DNA from: an uncultured Lachnospiraceae bacterium
GTDB taxonomy: Bacteria; Bacillota; Clostridia; Lachnospirales; Lachnospiraceae
Length of the DNA stretch: 64,000 nt
Direction: 5' to 3'
Assembly: GCA_947627245.1 (NCBI GenBank)
Contig: CANQVH010000011.1
Coordinates: forward strand, 1 to 64,000
The stretch's first letter is position 1. Every line of letters begins with the position of its first letter. Of this stretch, positions 6,579 to 16,913 are shown piece by piece. Position numbers and translations under genes: made by a program. Under the pieces are notes generated by a model that was given only the letters and a program-made list of their open reading frames with translations, was not told where the DNA came from and ran no database searches.

Positions 6579-9518
6579 ATGTCCCGTTTCTCCTTCTTTA
6601 GATTGATCTGCAAGCCTGATGCGGCTTCGTTTCTCCAGTATTCCCGAAATCATATAAAGCGCCGCGCACAACAGCGAGAGGAAGGTGCCGGCCCACAGCC
6701 CTTTCGGCGTGTATTTCATCCGGATCTCGTGTATCCCGGCCGGAAGATGTACGCCTGTGAGCGCTTTTCCGACGGCGTAGCTCTCCGTCGTCTCGCCGTC
6801 CACCGTGATGCGCCAGCCGGTGTCGTAAGGGATCGTCAGCAAAAGCGTCCCGTCCTCCTTTGCATCCACGTTTCCGCTGACACGGTTGCCGTCCACTCTC
6901 ACGCTTGTGAGCTGGCTCTCGGCGAGCTTGTCACGCACCTGCTCATAAACCTCGTTCGCGCAGGTGTAGACCTGCGCCTGCACCGTCGACTGCCCGTCCT
7001 TCAGCGTCACCGTAAAGTCTGCCAGATCGCTCTCGTCCGACGCGTTAATCACATAGAGATGATCGGTAAAATCGTCAAACGACTTTGTGTACTCCGGCGT
7101 GTTCAGATTGATGTTTTCCACTCTCGTGTCGATGCAGAGGTAAACCTGTTTGTCCTCCGGGATCTTGATCCCGTAATTCTCCCCGTCCTCCATGTCGATG
7201 TAACGATCCAGCACGTAAATCGGCTCAAGCCCCGTCGCAAGCTCCACGAAGCTGTTCTGCACCTGAAGCGGCTCACCGGCCTCGATATCCCAGTCAGCGA
7301 TATCGTCTTTCACCATGAACCCGAGCGAGAGCGCGTTGTCGTTCTTGTACAGCGCGAGCTCCCCGTCCTCCGCGACACGCTCAAACTGATACATTGTACG
7401 CGCGACCTTCGACGGAGATGCCAGATAACGGATCCCGAGCACATCATTGACAAGCTTCGTCACGCCGAGGTATCCGTTCTTGTTCGTGCGCGCCTCGATG
7501 CCAAGGCTGTCGCAAAAATCGATGACCGACTCCTGCATCGTGGAATTGAACATCACCATCGCGTTTCCGCCCGCGTACATCGTCACATTGCGCATCCGCT
7601 GCCGGTCTACCTCGCTGCGGAAGAATTCGTCGTCATCCTGCTGCGCCATCATCGTCCGGTATGATTTCTGATCGTCGATGTAAATGCTCCGCGTCACGCC
7701 GTCGTTGCAGATGATCCCGTAGACCGCGTTGGCCGACACCTCGATCAGCGCCACGCCTGAGACGATTCCGCAGAAGATTTTAAACCGCACGCGTTTCGCC
7801 AGACGGCCGAAGAGCAGCAGGGCAAAATACAGCGTGAGCATGCCGAACGAAATGTAATAGACATAATCCTTGATCTCCCCGGTGCGCTGCATGTAATCCA
7901 CGGCGACAAACCCGGCCGTCGCGACCCACGAAAAGATCAGCTCCGGAAGATGGAAACTGCGGATGTGTCCCAAGGCATCATACGCCATCACAAGCAGAAC
8001 GGCGATATAGAGAAAGGCAAAGCGGTTCGGGAGTCCGTTCTGCACATGGAAGCCGTGCCAGATGTAATTCAGCATGTTGAACGAAAAACTGAGCAACAGC
8101 AGCGCGCACAGCCCCAGATGCGCCATCCGTTCGCGCAGGCGGATCTTTCCGTCAAAGACATAGAGCACCGCCAGCAGCACCGAGAGCATGCCACAGTATA
8201 CATTAAGGCCGACCTGAGAGTTGGAGATGTTGATCGGCGTCATGAACGCCATATGATTCTCGAGCAGTCCCCAAAGGCTCTCGTAGAATTTCACCGTCGT
8301 CGGGAAGGTGTTGCTCTGCATGGATTCGGACGCGCTCAATCCGGCATAGGCCGGGAGCAGCACAAGCGCCGCCATTCCGCCAGCCAGAAGCGCGTACCAC
8401 GCGAACGTCAGGCTGCTTCGCAGAACCTTTTTCGCGGTGATCCTGCGGCATGAGAGCCACCGCACGAGGTAATACAGGCACGAGAAGATACAGAGCATGA
8501 ATCCGATGTAATAGTTGCACCAAAGTCCGTAAAACAGGGACAGCCCGAACATCCGGCCGCTCTCACCCCTGACGATGCGCTCAATCCCCATCATGATGAG
8601 CGGCAGCATCGCAATACTGTCGAGCCACATGAGGTTGAAATAATATCCGATCACGAAATTGCTCAGAGCGAACATCATGCCGAACACGACCGGCAGATAG
8701 TTTCTCTGCGGATCCCTGCGGTGCAGATACCATGAAAAGCAGCCGCCGCAGAGTCCGATCTTGAACAGGATCACAAAATCCATGAAATCGCAGACATTCT
8801 CCCGCGGGATAAACGCCATCAGGAAATTCAGCGGGCTTGCCATATAGTACGCGTAGGTCGACCAGAAATTATACCCGAGTCCTCCCGAAAACGAATACAG
8901 AAGCGACTGGCTGTCCTGCAGCTTCCCCTGAAAGTCCGTATAAAACGGAAGGTACTGGTGCAGGGAATCGATGATCAGCACCGTGTTGTCCCCGAACGGC
9001 CACATACCGAACGCGACAAAACCGGCTCCCGCCACCAGCGCGGACAAAACGAATCCGGCCGCGAAAAATCTCCGACCGCGCCTTTTCTCTTCCTGCCTTT
9101 CGGCCGAGTCGGCTCCGGCATCCTCGTCCTTGAAGACTACGAAACGGCTGATCAGATAGTTCAGCACCATGATCACGACCTGAATGATCAGCTTTGCGAC
9201 CATGTCCTGCAGTCCCCAGACGCTGCTTAGCAGCACGACGCCGAACACTTCCACGACCATCGTCCCGAGGCGCATCCCGATAAAGCTCGCGGCTTCTTTG
9301 ACAAGCGCTCCCGCGGACGCCGCCCTGTGTTCAAACACAAACAGCTTATTTACCACATAGGCAAAGAGGATCGACAACAAGACCGCCACGGTATTTGCCA
9401 CCGTGACGTTCAATCCCGCCAGATTGCGCATTACATAGGTAAGCGCCAGATTCACAACGGTCGTACAGCCCCCGAAAAAAATGTAGCGGACTGCCTGATT
9501 TTGTACGAATTTTTTCAT
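5406..9518 (-). CDS. GtrA-YfhO membrane glycosylation protein fused in frame to an aminotransferase
   Basis: One uninterrupted 1370-codon frame. Residues 1-135 are a GtrA/GtcA-type four-helix flippase-like domain. Residues ~150-960 are a YfhO family polytopic protein (about a dozen membrane segments, then a large extracytoplasmic part and a final membrane helix); YfhO glycosylates lipoteichoic acid with GtrA-type partners in Bacillus. From residue ~981 the frame continues without stop into a complete class I/II aminotransferase. The linker encodes a Shine-Dalgarno sequence, so the aminotransferase may also be made alone (see 5406-6578). Either the upstream stop was lost or a base error hides it: a TAA exists in another frame just before the junction. 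The ATG overlaps the addA stop (ATGA), so it is in the addBA operon. Confidence 0.75.
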   Translation of the reverse strand: MKKFVQNQAVRYIFFGGCTTVVNLALTYVMRNLAGLNVTVANTVAVLLSILFAYVVNKLFVFEHRAASAGALVKEAASFIGMRLGTMVVEVFGVVLLSSVWGLQDMVAKLIIQVVIMVLNYLISRFVVFKDEDAGADSAERQEEKRRGRRFFAAGFVLSALVAGAGFVAFGMWPFGDNTVLIIDSLHQYLPFYTDFQGKLQDSQSLLYSFSGGLGYNFWSTYAYYMASPLNFLMAFIPRENVCDFMDFVILFKIGLCGGCFSWYLHRRDPQRNYLPVVFGMMFALSNFVIGYYFNLMWLDSIAMLPLIMMGIERIVRGESGRMFGLSLFYGLWCNYYIGFMLCIFSCLYYLVRWLSCRRITAKKVLRSSLTFAWYALLAGGMAALVLLPAYAGLSASESMQSNTFPTTVKFYESLWGLLENHMAFMTPINISNSQVGLNVYCGMLSVLLAVLYVFDGKIRLRERMAHLGLCALLLLSFSFNMLNYIWHGFHVQNGLPNRFAFLYIAVLLVMAYDALGHIRSFHLPELIFSWVATAGFVAVDYMQRTGEIKDYVYYISFGMLTLYFALLLFGRLAKRVRFKIFCGIVSGVALIEVSANAVYGIICNDGVTRSIYIDDQKSYRTMMAQQDDDEFFRSEVDRQRMRNVTMYAGGNAMVMFNSTMQESVIDFCDSLGIEARTNKNGYLGVTKLVNDVLGIRYLASPSKVARTMYQFERVAEDGELALYKNDNALSLGFMVKDDIADWDIEAGEPLQVQNSFVELATGLEPIYVLDRYIDMEDGENYGIKIPEDKQVYLCIDTRVENINLNTPEYTKSFDDFTDHLYVINASDESDLADFTVTLKDGQSTVQAQVYTCANEVYEQVRDKLAESQLTSVRVDGNRVSGNVDAKEDGTLLLTIPYDTGWRITVDGETTESYAVGKALTGVHLPAGIHEIRMKYTPKGLWAGTFLSLLCAALYMISGILEKRSRIRLADQSKEGETGHMGNFSDKAMQIETGIFAVLNAKKNELEKQGKTIYNLSVGTPDFRPPQHIIDAVSEAAKKPENYKYALVELPELLEAAQGFFKRRFDLDLAQDEIMALYGSQEGMTHIAWTLCNPGDLVLVPNPGYPIFSIGPQLCDAQIWEYPLYEKNGYLPDLKAIPEDVARDAKLMVFSYPGNPVCKLAPDSFYDELIAFAKEYDIVLLHDNAYADLVFGGKRGSSFLNHEGAKDVGIEFYSLSKTFNYTGARVSFAIGNAAIIQKFKAIRTQFDYGTFLPVQYGAIAALTGPFDCVIEQCAKYEERNKALCGGLREIGWNVPDSEGTMFAWAPLPEGYTNSEKFCLELMEKSGVICVPGTSFGSLGEGYVRLALVLPPEKLEEAVKSIRESGILRVH

Positions 9519-12500
9519 AATAAAATTTCCTCCCGCAGATGGAACGAGTAAATGATCCGCTCCTTCACCGGGTAACCGGTCAGTTGCTCGAGTGCGCGCG
9601 CATAGTAGTCCAGTTGCGCCTTGTACTTGTCCGCAAGCATCTTTGCCTGATCCACGCGGTCTGTCTTGTAGTCCAGCACAACGATCCCGTCCTCTTCCAT
9701 AAAGTACGCGTCTATGATCCCCTGTACAAGCACCGTCTCCTGTGAACTGTAACCGCTTCGGATCCGGTCCGCGGGAACGCCGATCACAAAAGGCCGCTCC
9801 CGGAACAACTGTCCGGCAAGCGCCGCCCTGCGCATCCGCTCTCCGACTTTGCTGTGCAGGAACAAGTCAATATCCTCAAGAGAAAGCGCCGCGGCCTCCT
9901 CCTCGGACATTTTACCACAACTTATCATTTCTTCCAACTGTATTTGCAATTCTTCTTCCGCGGTAAAATCGAGGTTTTCCATAAACGCATGGTAAACCGT
10001 GCCGCGGGCCGCTCCGGTGACCGCTTCCTTCTCCCGTCGGAAGCCCGGAATCAATGGGATCACGGTCTCCTCACGGTATAACTGATCCATCTCCTCTTCC
10101 TCGGGCAGACGGGACAGCTTCTTCAGCTCCGAGACCGACAGCTTCCCGGGGATTCCTGCGTTCGCCGCGTAACGGTACTCGGATTCAAACACCCTGCGCA
10201 GATGATCGCGGGCCGCCTCATCATAGCAGACTTCCGCATCGAGCGCAAGCAGTTCTCCAAGCCGCAGCGTTGCGGCGCTGTCCTCCTGCTGCTGCTCCTC
10301 TTCCTCCTCGCGGATATCCGCAATCCGCAGAATGAACGGAGCGTTCTCTGACGAATCCCGCAGAAGCGCCGGCACGACCCAGTCCGTGTAGGAGGACGCC
10401 GCGGACAGCCACGCGTAGGAAAGCTGCTCGCCATGACCCAACGCCGCGGCGTGCCACCGTTCCATCCTGCCCTCCAGATCGCCGACGCTCCCCGTCAGGA
10501 TCAGTTTTTCTTTCGCGCGCGTCATCGCCACATACAGCACCCTGAGCTCCTCGCCCAAATTCTCCTCGATCGTCTTCTGCCGGATCGCGCGCTTCAGAAG
10601 CGTCGCGCGGCGCGTCCGAAGCTCCGGATCCACGTAATCACAGCCTATTCCAAATTCCGGATGCATGATCAGCCGGCTGCGCGCGTCCGTCTCGTTGAAC
10701 TGCTTGCCGAGACCGCTCACAAAGACGATCGGGAACTCCAGACCCTTGCTCTTGTGGATGCTCATGATCCGAACCGTATTGCCCGCCTCTGAATCGGTGT
10801 TTGCCTCTCCGTAATCGACCTCGTATTTTTTCAGGTTCTCTATATAGCGCACGAAATGGTACAGTCCGCGATAGCTCGTCGCCTCATACGCGATCGCCTT
10901 CTCCACCAGCATATCAAGGTTCGCCTTTCGTTGTCGTCCCGCCGGAAGCGCCTCCGCGTACGCCCCATAACCGGTCACGTCAAGGAGCTCCCACAGAAGC
11001 AGATGCACCGGCGTGTGCGCGCATTTATCCCGCAGTTGCTCAAACGTCGCAAAAAACCGTTCCAATTTTTGACGAAGCTTCCGGTCTTCTCCGGAAGCGC
11101 GATACTCCTGACAACAGTCGTAATAATACCTTCTCTGCGAAAAAACACGGATCTTCGCAAGCTCCTCGTCGTCAAAGCCCCCGATCGCGCTGCGCAATAC
11201 GGCTGCAAGCGGAATGTCCTGTATCGGGTTGTCCAGAATCTGCAGATACGCCAGCACCGTCCTTATTTCGACGGCGGAGAAATAACCCTTCTGTGAACCG
11301 GTCACGCAGGGAATTCCCATGTCCCCAAGCACCTCGCCGAAGGTCTCCGCCCAGCCGCTGACGGTGCGCAGAAGGATCACGATATCCCCGTACCGGACCG
11401 GGCGGTACTGCCCTGTCTCTCTGTCCAAGACGACCGCGCTGCCGACCATCTGCCGTATGCGGCGTCCTACAAGCGCCGCTTCCTCGCGCTGCCGCTGCCC
11501 GCTTTCGCTCTCCAGCAAAAGAAGCTCCGGCGTGAGGAAGGATTCCTCCGCGCCCTCGGCGAACTCCGCTCCCGGATACAGCGCGGCATCCTCGTCGTAG
11601 ACGATTCCTCCCGGATGCTCCGTCATAATCTGACGGAAAACATAATTCACGCCGTCCAGCACCTGCGACCGGCTGCGGAAATTCCGATGCAGATCAATAC
11701 GGCAGCCCTCCGGCGCCGTCCCGGATTGCGTCTTTGCGCTCTGATACGTCCTGTATTTCTCCATGAAAAGCTCTGGTCTCGCCAGCCGGAACCGATAAAT
11801 GCTCTGCTTGACATCGCCCACCATAAACACATTGTGAGCGCCGCGCCCCTTGCCCGCAACACTGTTCAGGATCAGCTCCTGCACCGAATTGCTGTCCTGA
11901 TACTCGTCGATCATGATCTCCTCGAACATTTCCGCGTACTCCCGCGCCGCCGCGGTGGGCGTATCCATGCCGTCCTTCCTCTCTACGAGAATACGGAGCG
12001 CCAAATGTTCCAGATCTCCGAAATCCACAAGATTCTGCTCGGCCTTTTTCTGCGCGAGCCGCTCCATAAAGCACTCCGTAAGCTGCGTCAGAACGCGCAC
12101 CACAAGCCCGCTCTCTTCGTGTTCCTGCTGCAGCTCCTTGGGCTTTCCGTAATAATAACATTTCCGAAGCGCGGCAAGCGCCTCCTTGACGCCGCCCCGC
12201 ATATTCTGTACCTGCTGCTTTTTCGCCGGATTGATCGAATCATCCCTCTTTGCGGCAAGCCTTTCGAACGGCTCTGCCTGAGCGAATGCGCGGGCATAGC
12301 CTTCATAGTTGCCGCCCTCTGCGAGCCTGTCCAGAAGCTCCAGATCCGATTCCAACGCAGCGATATAAGGATACGGTCCGTCCGGCTCCTGTGCGATCCG
12401 CTTCGCCTCCTCGATCTGCGCGCGCATGTCCGAGAGCAAGCGGGCCGTATCTTCCAGAATGTATGCAAGCCAGACCGGCGTGTCCGTTTTCTTTCGTCTC

Positions 12501-13204
12501 GTTTCCTCACAGGCGCAGCCCGCCGCCTGCTCTGCCGACGCTTCTTCCTGAGAATCCTGTTCTCCGTCGTCTTCGGATCCCGCAATGCGATCGGTCTGAT
12601 ATCTCTCCCGGCATTCCCTCAGCCAGTCCTGCGGCCACGGCTGCCCAAGCGCGAAATGATAGATCTGCAGGATCGTCTCCTCGATCGCGCGATCGCTCTT
12701 TCCCGTTGTGAACAGCTCCAGAAAGCGGTAAAACTCCCCGTCCGCATCCTTATCTGCTTCCTCGTACGCGGCGTCTACCGTCTCCTTCGCCGTATCCTGC
12801 TCGAGCAGCAGCACCTCTCCTTCGTCGGCCACCCGAAATGCGGGATCGATACCGATCGTCTGAAAATGACTGCGCAGCACATGCAGGCAGAAGCTGTGGA
12901 TCGTCGTGATCTTCGCGTTGTGCACCAGCACGAGCTGCCGCTGAAGATGCTCGTTCTCCGGCTCCTCCTCGGCACGCTGCTCCAGCGCGTCGCGAATCCG
13001 CTCACGCATCTCGGCCGCCGCCGCATTCGTAAAGGTCACCACAAGCAGCCGGTCGATATCGACCGGCTTTTCTCCCGTGATCATATCCAAAATGCGTGCC
13101 ACCAGCACCGCCGTCTTGCCCGAACCTGCCGCAGCAGATACCAGAATGTTGCAGCCGCGCGTGTCTATGACCCTCTGCTGTTCTTCCGTCCACTGTACTG
13201 CCAT
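9515..13204 (-). CDS. addA: ATP-dependent helicase/nuclease subunit A
   Basis: A 1229-residue UvrD-family 3'-5' helicase with a C-terminal nuclease domain. Walker A AAAGSGKTAVL is at residues 24-34, the motif II DEYQDSN about 400 residues in, the motif SIHKSKGLEFPIVF in the second RecA half, and the PD-(D/E)XK nuclease core VLDYKTDRVD near the C-terminus. AddAB processes double-strand breaks for RecA loading, stopping at Chi. The start at 13204 (MAVQWTEEQQ) gives the family N-terminus and lies 4 bases after the addB stop; a longer open frame upstream overlaps addB. Confidence 0.96.
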   Translation of the reverse strand: MAVQWTEEQQRVIDTRGCNILVSAAAGSGKTAVLVARILDMITGEKPVDIDRLLVVTFTNAAAAEMRERIRDALEQRAEEEPENEHLQRQLVLVHNAKITTIHSFCLHVLRSHFQTIGIDPAFRVADEGEVLLLEQDTAKETVDAAYEEADKDADGEFYRFLELFTTGKSDRAIEETILQIYHFALGQPWPQDWLRECRERYQTDRIAGSEDDGEQDSQEEASAEQAAGCACEETRRKKTDTPVWLAYILEDTARLLSDMRAQIEEAKRIAQEPDGPYPYIAALESDLELLDRLAEGGNYEGYARAFAQAEPFERLAAKRDDSINPAKKQQVQNMRGGVKEALAALRKCYYYGKPKELQQEHEESGLVVRVLTQLTECFMERLAQKKAEQNLVDFGDLEHLALRILVERKDGMDTPTAAAREYAEMFEEIMIDEYQDSNSVQELILNSVAGKGRGAHNVFMVGDVKQSIYRFRLARPELFMEKYRTYQSAKTQSGTAPEGCRIDLHRNFRSRSQVLDGVNYVFRQIMTEHPGGIVYDEDAALYPGAEFAEGAEESFLTPELLLLESESGQRQREEAALVGRRIRQMVGSAVVLDRETGQYRPVRYGDIVILLRTVSGWAETFGEVLGDMGIPCVTGSQKGYFSAVEIRTVLAYLQILDNPIQDIPLAAVLRSAIGGFDDEELAKIRVFSQRRYYYDCCQEYRASGEDRKLRQKLERFFATFEQLRDKCAHTPVHLLLWELLDVTGYGAYAEALPAGRQRKANLDMLVEKAIAYEATSYRGLYHFVRYIENLKKYEVDYGEANTDSEAGNTVRIMSIHKSKGLEFPIVFVSGLGKQFNETDARSRLIMHPEFGIGCDYVDPELRTRRATLLKRAIRQKTIEENLGEELRVLYVAMTRAKEKLILTGSVGDLEGRMERWHAAALGHGEQLSYAWLSAASSYTDWVVPALLRDSSENAPFILRIADIREEEEEQQQEDSAATLRLGELLALDAEVCYDEAARDHLRRVFESEYRYAANAGIPGKLSVSELKKLSRLPEEEEMDQLYREETVIPLIPGFRREKEAVTGAARGTVYHAFMENLDFTAEEELQIQLEEMISCGKMSEEEAAALSLEDIDLFLHSKVGERMRRAALAGQLFRERPFVIGVPADRIRSGYSSQETVLVQGIIDAYFMEEDGIVVLDYKTDRVDQAKMLADKYKAQLDYYARALEQLTGYPVKERIIYSFHLREEILL

Positions 13205-13208
13205 GCTC

Positions 13209-16200
13209 TTATTCCCACTCTCTATTTTCCGATGTTTGCTTTTCTTGCTGTTCTCTGTCTGCCGGGGCTGCGCCCTCATCGCCGGCCGGCGCTGTTTTTG
13301 CTCCGTCAACCGCATTCTCCGGATCGTTCTTCTGCATCTCCGCCGCGATCCGTTCCCAAGCCTCGTCCTTTGTCAACTGCGCCGTCCGCTTCCTGTACAT
13401 TCCGGGGATCTTGCGGTCAAAGCCGCAGACGTCCGCATACACACAGAAATCGCAGGCGCTACGCGTCTTGTCCTCAAAGGGATTGACTTCGATCCTTCCC
13501 TGCAGGATCTCCCCCGCCATATCCGCCATTTTCTTCGTCACGAACCCGGAAAGCTGTCCGAACTGCTCCGTCGTCACCGCGGCAGAAGCCGCTTTCAGCG
13601 TCCCGTCCTTCTTCAGTCCCGCCGGGATCACCAGAGAATCCCCGGACAGTTGTCCGTCCAACATGCAAAGCACCTTCGCGTCGCTGTTGAGCAGCCCGTC
13701 CGGACGCAGCTTTTTCAGAAGCTTCTCCCGCATCTGCGCATCGGTCGCGTCCTCCTCGCGCTCAAGCACCGGATCGTCCAGATGATAGTAAAAGATGCCG
13801 GCGGGAACCACCTGCGTATTCCCTTCTGTCGGCGCGGCTTTTGCAGCCTCCGCCAGCCGCCTGCGCTCCAACTCAAGCGCCGCATTCAGATAAACGACAA
13901 GCTGGAGCTGCATTCCGTAATAGAGAGAAACAGGGTCAAATCTCGTCGTCCCCGACTTGTAATCCACGATCTTAACGTACACGACGTCATCCGCCTTTGC
14001 CGTATCAATGCGGTCGATCCGTCCCTGAAGCCGGATCGTCGCCCCCTCGCCGAAACGCACATGCACGGCCTCGAGGTTGCCCGCATCCGCGAACGACACC
14101 TCAAATCCTGTCGGGCGGAACTGCCCTGCGCGCAGTTGCTCATGCATCGCCCATGCGGCGCGGCACAGGATGCGTTTGACCCGGCGCACCGTATATTCCT
14201 CCCGTGCGCTTCCGTGCAGCGCACCGGCCGCGTACTCCTGTGCAACCGCATCCACACATTCGCCCATCAGCGCATTCTGTTCCTCGCTTGTGACGTCCGC
14301 CCAGTCACGTTCCTCGCCGTACAGCCTGAGCGAAAACAGCTCCATCGCACGGTGAAAGATGATGCCGAGATCCACCGCGCGGATCCCGTAGAGCTCCCGT
14401 TCGGAGAGCCGCAGCCCATAGGTGGCGAAATGCGCGAACGCACACGCCGCAAACTGCTCCAGCCTCGTCACGCTCGCCGTCATCGCCTCTCCGTACAATT
14501 CCTTAGACGTATGATACGACAAGCTTCCCTGTCTGCCGTTCGCGAACGCCGCCCTCACAAGCTCGCGCACACGCTCCCGATACCGTCCGTCCCGCAGATA
14601 GGAAGCGTACAGCTCCAGCCACTTCGGATCTGTCTTTCCCTCCCGGAGCTCCTGCAGCCCGCGCGTCAGATACAGCATTCCGTTCTCCTCCGACGTCACC
14701 TGATAGACACTGCTTCCGGCATCCGGCTCCTGCGTCGTCTGTATCTCGGGAAACAGCCTGCGGATCACGGGCACCAGATAGGACGGGCGCAGAGCCTGTC
14801 CGTCCCCGCTTGCGGCGCACCACGACAAATACAGGTGATCCTGCGGTTTCGTCAGATTCTGATACAGGTAAAAGCGCTGCGTATAGCTGTTTTCCCGTGC
14901 GGAAGGCGCGAGCTCGACCCCGGAGCCCCGAAGCAGCTCCCGCTCCATATCGGACACGATCCCTCCGCCGTCCGTTCGCGAGGGAACCCAGCCGTCGTTC
15001 AAGCCCAGAAAAAACAGCACCTTCACATGGGCGAGCCGCGAACGCTCAATGTCGCCCACCTGCACCTGATCAAGCCCCGGTGGGATGATGCCGACCTGCG
15101 CCTCCGAAAAGCCCGCGTCAAGAATCTCCGAGAACTCGCTTTCGGTGATTGTTTCGTCTCCAAGCAGATCGACCATCTCATCGAGAAGCGCGATCAATAT
15201 CCCATAGATCTGACTGTATTCCCGCGCCTCCTCCCGCGCGCCGGACGCCTCGAGAAAAAGCTCCCGGTCCTTCAACTGCTGCTGTACTTGGCATGTCTCC
15301 AAAAGCTCGCACAGCGCGTCCGCGTACTGCCGCAGGGTTGCGTCTTTTTGGCGCATTTTGTGCGCGAACGGCATAAGCGCAGCCGCCGCGCGCTCCCGCA
15401 GCGCATTGCAGCGCTCCAGCTCCTCCAGACTCATTCCGTGCGGAAGATACGTCCATTCCTTCTCCCAGAGACCTCGTCCGCGGATTCCCGCGGCTAGCAC
15501 ATAATTCTCCAGCCGATCCGTCTCTGTCTGCGTCAGACCGAGCATCCCCGTGCGCAGACAGCGAAACACCGTCTCGCAGGAGAAATCCTTCTCCGCCGCG
15601 TTCAGCGCGCCGCGCACGAATTCCAGACACGGGTTCAGCAGAATGTGTCTGGTCTCGTCGAGGAACGCGGGAATCCCGTACATTGGGAATATTTTTTTAA
15701 TATAATTATCATAGGAACTCAGATTGCCCGTGATCACGGCAATATCCCGATAGCGATATCCCTCCTCGCGCGTCAGGCGGCTAATCGTGCGCGCTGCGAA
15801 GTGCACCTCCTGCGCCGGTACGGAGGAGGTGTGCAGGGAGATTTCCGCCTTTTCCTCCCCTGCTTGCGATGCTTTCCCCTTGCGGTAGATCTCCCGCTTC
15901 CCGCGGAACAGATTCCGCTCCAGATGAAGAAGCATCCCTCCCTCACGAAAGCGCGGAATCCCCCTTCTGCCGAGCACAATGGGTTCCTCGATCGTCGTGG
16001 CGTCCTGCGCCGCATCGCTGACACCGCGGATCATCTTCTTGCTGAGCGCGAAAAGCTCATGCTCCCGAATCTCCCCGTAAAACGCCTCGCGCGCGTCGAT
16101 CGTCACCGTCACCCACACGCGGGGACACAGCACAAGCAGCTCGCGCAGCACCTTCATCTGGGACGGCGTAAAGCCAGTGAATCCGTCAAAGGCAAGCGTG

Positions 16201-16790
16201 CTTCTGCGCAGGAGCGCAGAATCCGCCGCCACCTGACACAGCACGTCCATCAGCTCTTCCGGCTTCATGAATCGCTCTCTCTGATATTCCATGAAGGCGC
16301 TGTAAAGCACACGAAGATCCTCGAGCTTCGCGGCAAGCAATGGTCTCGCGCCTGCAAACTCTATCATTTGCCGCATCTCAAAGTCCGTAATCTCATACTG
16401 CATCAGCTCAGACAGCATGGACTTGACCTCTGAGACGTAACCGGGCCGGTTCATCCGGCTGCCGAGCACCTGCAGAGACTCCTTCTGCTCCATCGCCACC
16501 TTGCGCAGCATCAGATTCTTTCCGGTCTCCGTGAGTACGCTCCGCCTGTCCGCCCCGACCTCCTCAAAGATACGGTGCGCGAGCCTGCGAAAGCTGAGGA
16601 CGTCAATATTCATAATGCCCCCGTCCGGGTGCGCCATGACAAAGTCTCTCTGCGTCTGCATCGTAAACTGCTCCGGCACGATCACTATGTAGTTGTGCTC
16701 CGGATGCCTGCGCGACTCCTCGATCAGAGTCCGGCAGAGCAACTGCGATTTCCCGCTCCCGGAGCTGCCGAAAATGAATTGAAGGGACAT
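13209..16790 (-). CDS. addB: ATP-dependent helicase/deoxyribonuclease subunit B
   Basis: A 1193-residue partner of AddA. The N-terminal P-loop GSSGSGKSQLL (residues 8-18) is followed by a helicase-like body and a C-terminal nuclease domain with VDYKSGTT. A cysteine set (one upstream Cys plus CDFCVYADVC near the C-terminus) fits the 4Fe-4S cluster typical of AddB. The ATP site and iron-sulfur cysteines are intact, so the complex should be functional. The gene order addB-addA on one strand is the usual Firmicute arrangement. Confidence 0.96.
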   Translation of the reverse strand: MSLQFIFGSSGSGKSQLLCRTLIEESRRHPEHNYIVIVPEQFTMQTQRDFVMAHPDGGIMNIDVLSFRRLAHRIFEEVGADRRSVLTETGKNLMLRKVAMEQKESLQVLGSRMNRPGYVSEVKSMLSELMQYEITDFEMRQMIEFAGARPLLAAKLEDLRVLYSAFMEYQRERFMKPEELMDVLCQVAADSALLRRSTLAFDGFTGFTPSQMKVLRELLVLCPRVWVTVTIDAREAFYGEIREHELFALSKKMIRGVSDAAQDATTIEEPIVLGRRGIPRFREGGMLLHLERNLFRGKREIYRKGKASQAGEEKAEISLHTSSVPAQEVHFAARTISRLTREEGYRYRDIAVITGNLSSYDNYIKKIFPMYGIPAFLDETRHILLNPCLEFVRGALNAAEKDFSCETVFRCLRTGMLGLTQTETDRLENYVLAAGIRGRGLWEKEWTYLPHGMSLEELERCNALRERAAAALMPFAHKMRQKDATLRQYADALCELLETCQVQQQLKDRELFLEASGAREEAREYSQIYGILIALLDEMVDLLGDETITESEFSEILDAGFSEAQVGIIPPGLDQVQVGDIERSRLAHVKVLFFLGLNDGWVPSRTDGGGIVSDMERELLRGSGVELAPSARENSYTQRFYLYQNLTKPQDHLYLSWCAASGDGQALRPSYLVPVIRRLFPEIQTTQEPDAGSSVYQVTSEENGMLYLTRGLQELREGKTDPKWLELYASYLRDGRYRERVRELVRAAFANGRQGSLSYHTSKELYGEAMTASVTRLEQFAACAFAHFATYGLRLSERELYGIRAVDLGIIFHRAMELFSLRLYGEERDWADVTSEEQNALMGECVDAVAQEYAAGALHGSAREEYTVRRVKRILCRAAWAMHEQLRAGQFRPTGFEVSFADAGNLEAVHVRFGEGATIRLQGRIDRIDTAKADDVVYVKIVDYKSGTTRFDPVSLYYGMQLQLVVYLNAALELERRRLAEAAKAAPTEGNTQVVPAGIFYYHLDDPVLEREEDATDAQMREKLLKKLRPDGLLNSDAKVLCMLDGQLSGDSLVIPAGLKKDGTLKAASAAVTTEQFGQLSGFVTKKMADMAGEILQGRIEVNPFEDKTRSACDFCVYADVCGFDRKIPGMYRKRTAQLTKDEAWERIAAEMQKNDPENAVDGAKTAPAGDEGAAPADREQQEKQTSENREWE

Positions 16791-16814
16791 ATTCCTACCT
16801 CTGTATCATGCCGC

Positions 16815-16876
16815 AGAAACAGGAACATCTCCGGGTGGACGCCCCTATAGGTCCTTCCCGGAGACGTTCCTGTTTC
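16815..16876. terminator. Long hairpin between the AI-2E family gene and addB
   Basis: GAAACAGGAACATCTCCGGG (16815-16834) pairs with CCCGGAGACGTTCCTGTTTC (16857-16876) over about 20 bp with one mismatch; inside, GGAC/GTCC forms a smaller stem. It lies after the AI-2E family gene stop (16914) and probably ends its transcript, though only TTTC follows the stem. Confidence 0.6.
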
Positions 16877-16913
16877 CTGCGACTGTCAGCTTATTTTCAA
16901 CAGCTTCAGTTAA

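Noticed and set aside
13077-15497. An 806-codon open frame on the plus strand opposite addB and addA
   Set aside because: It lies antisense to conserved AddB motifs, shows no protein family signature and has biased Arg/Leu/His content.
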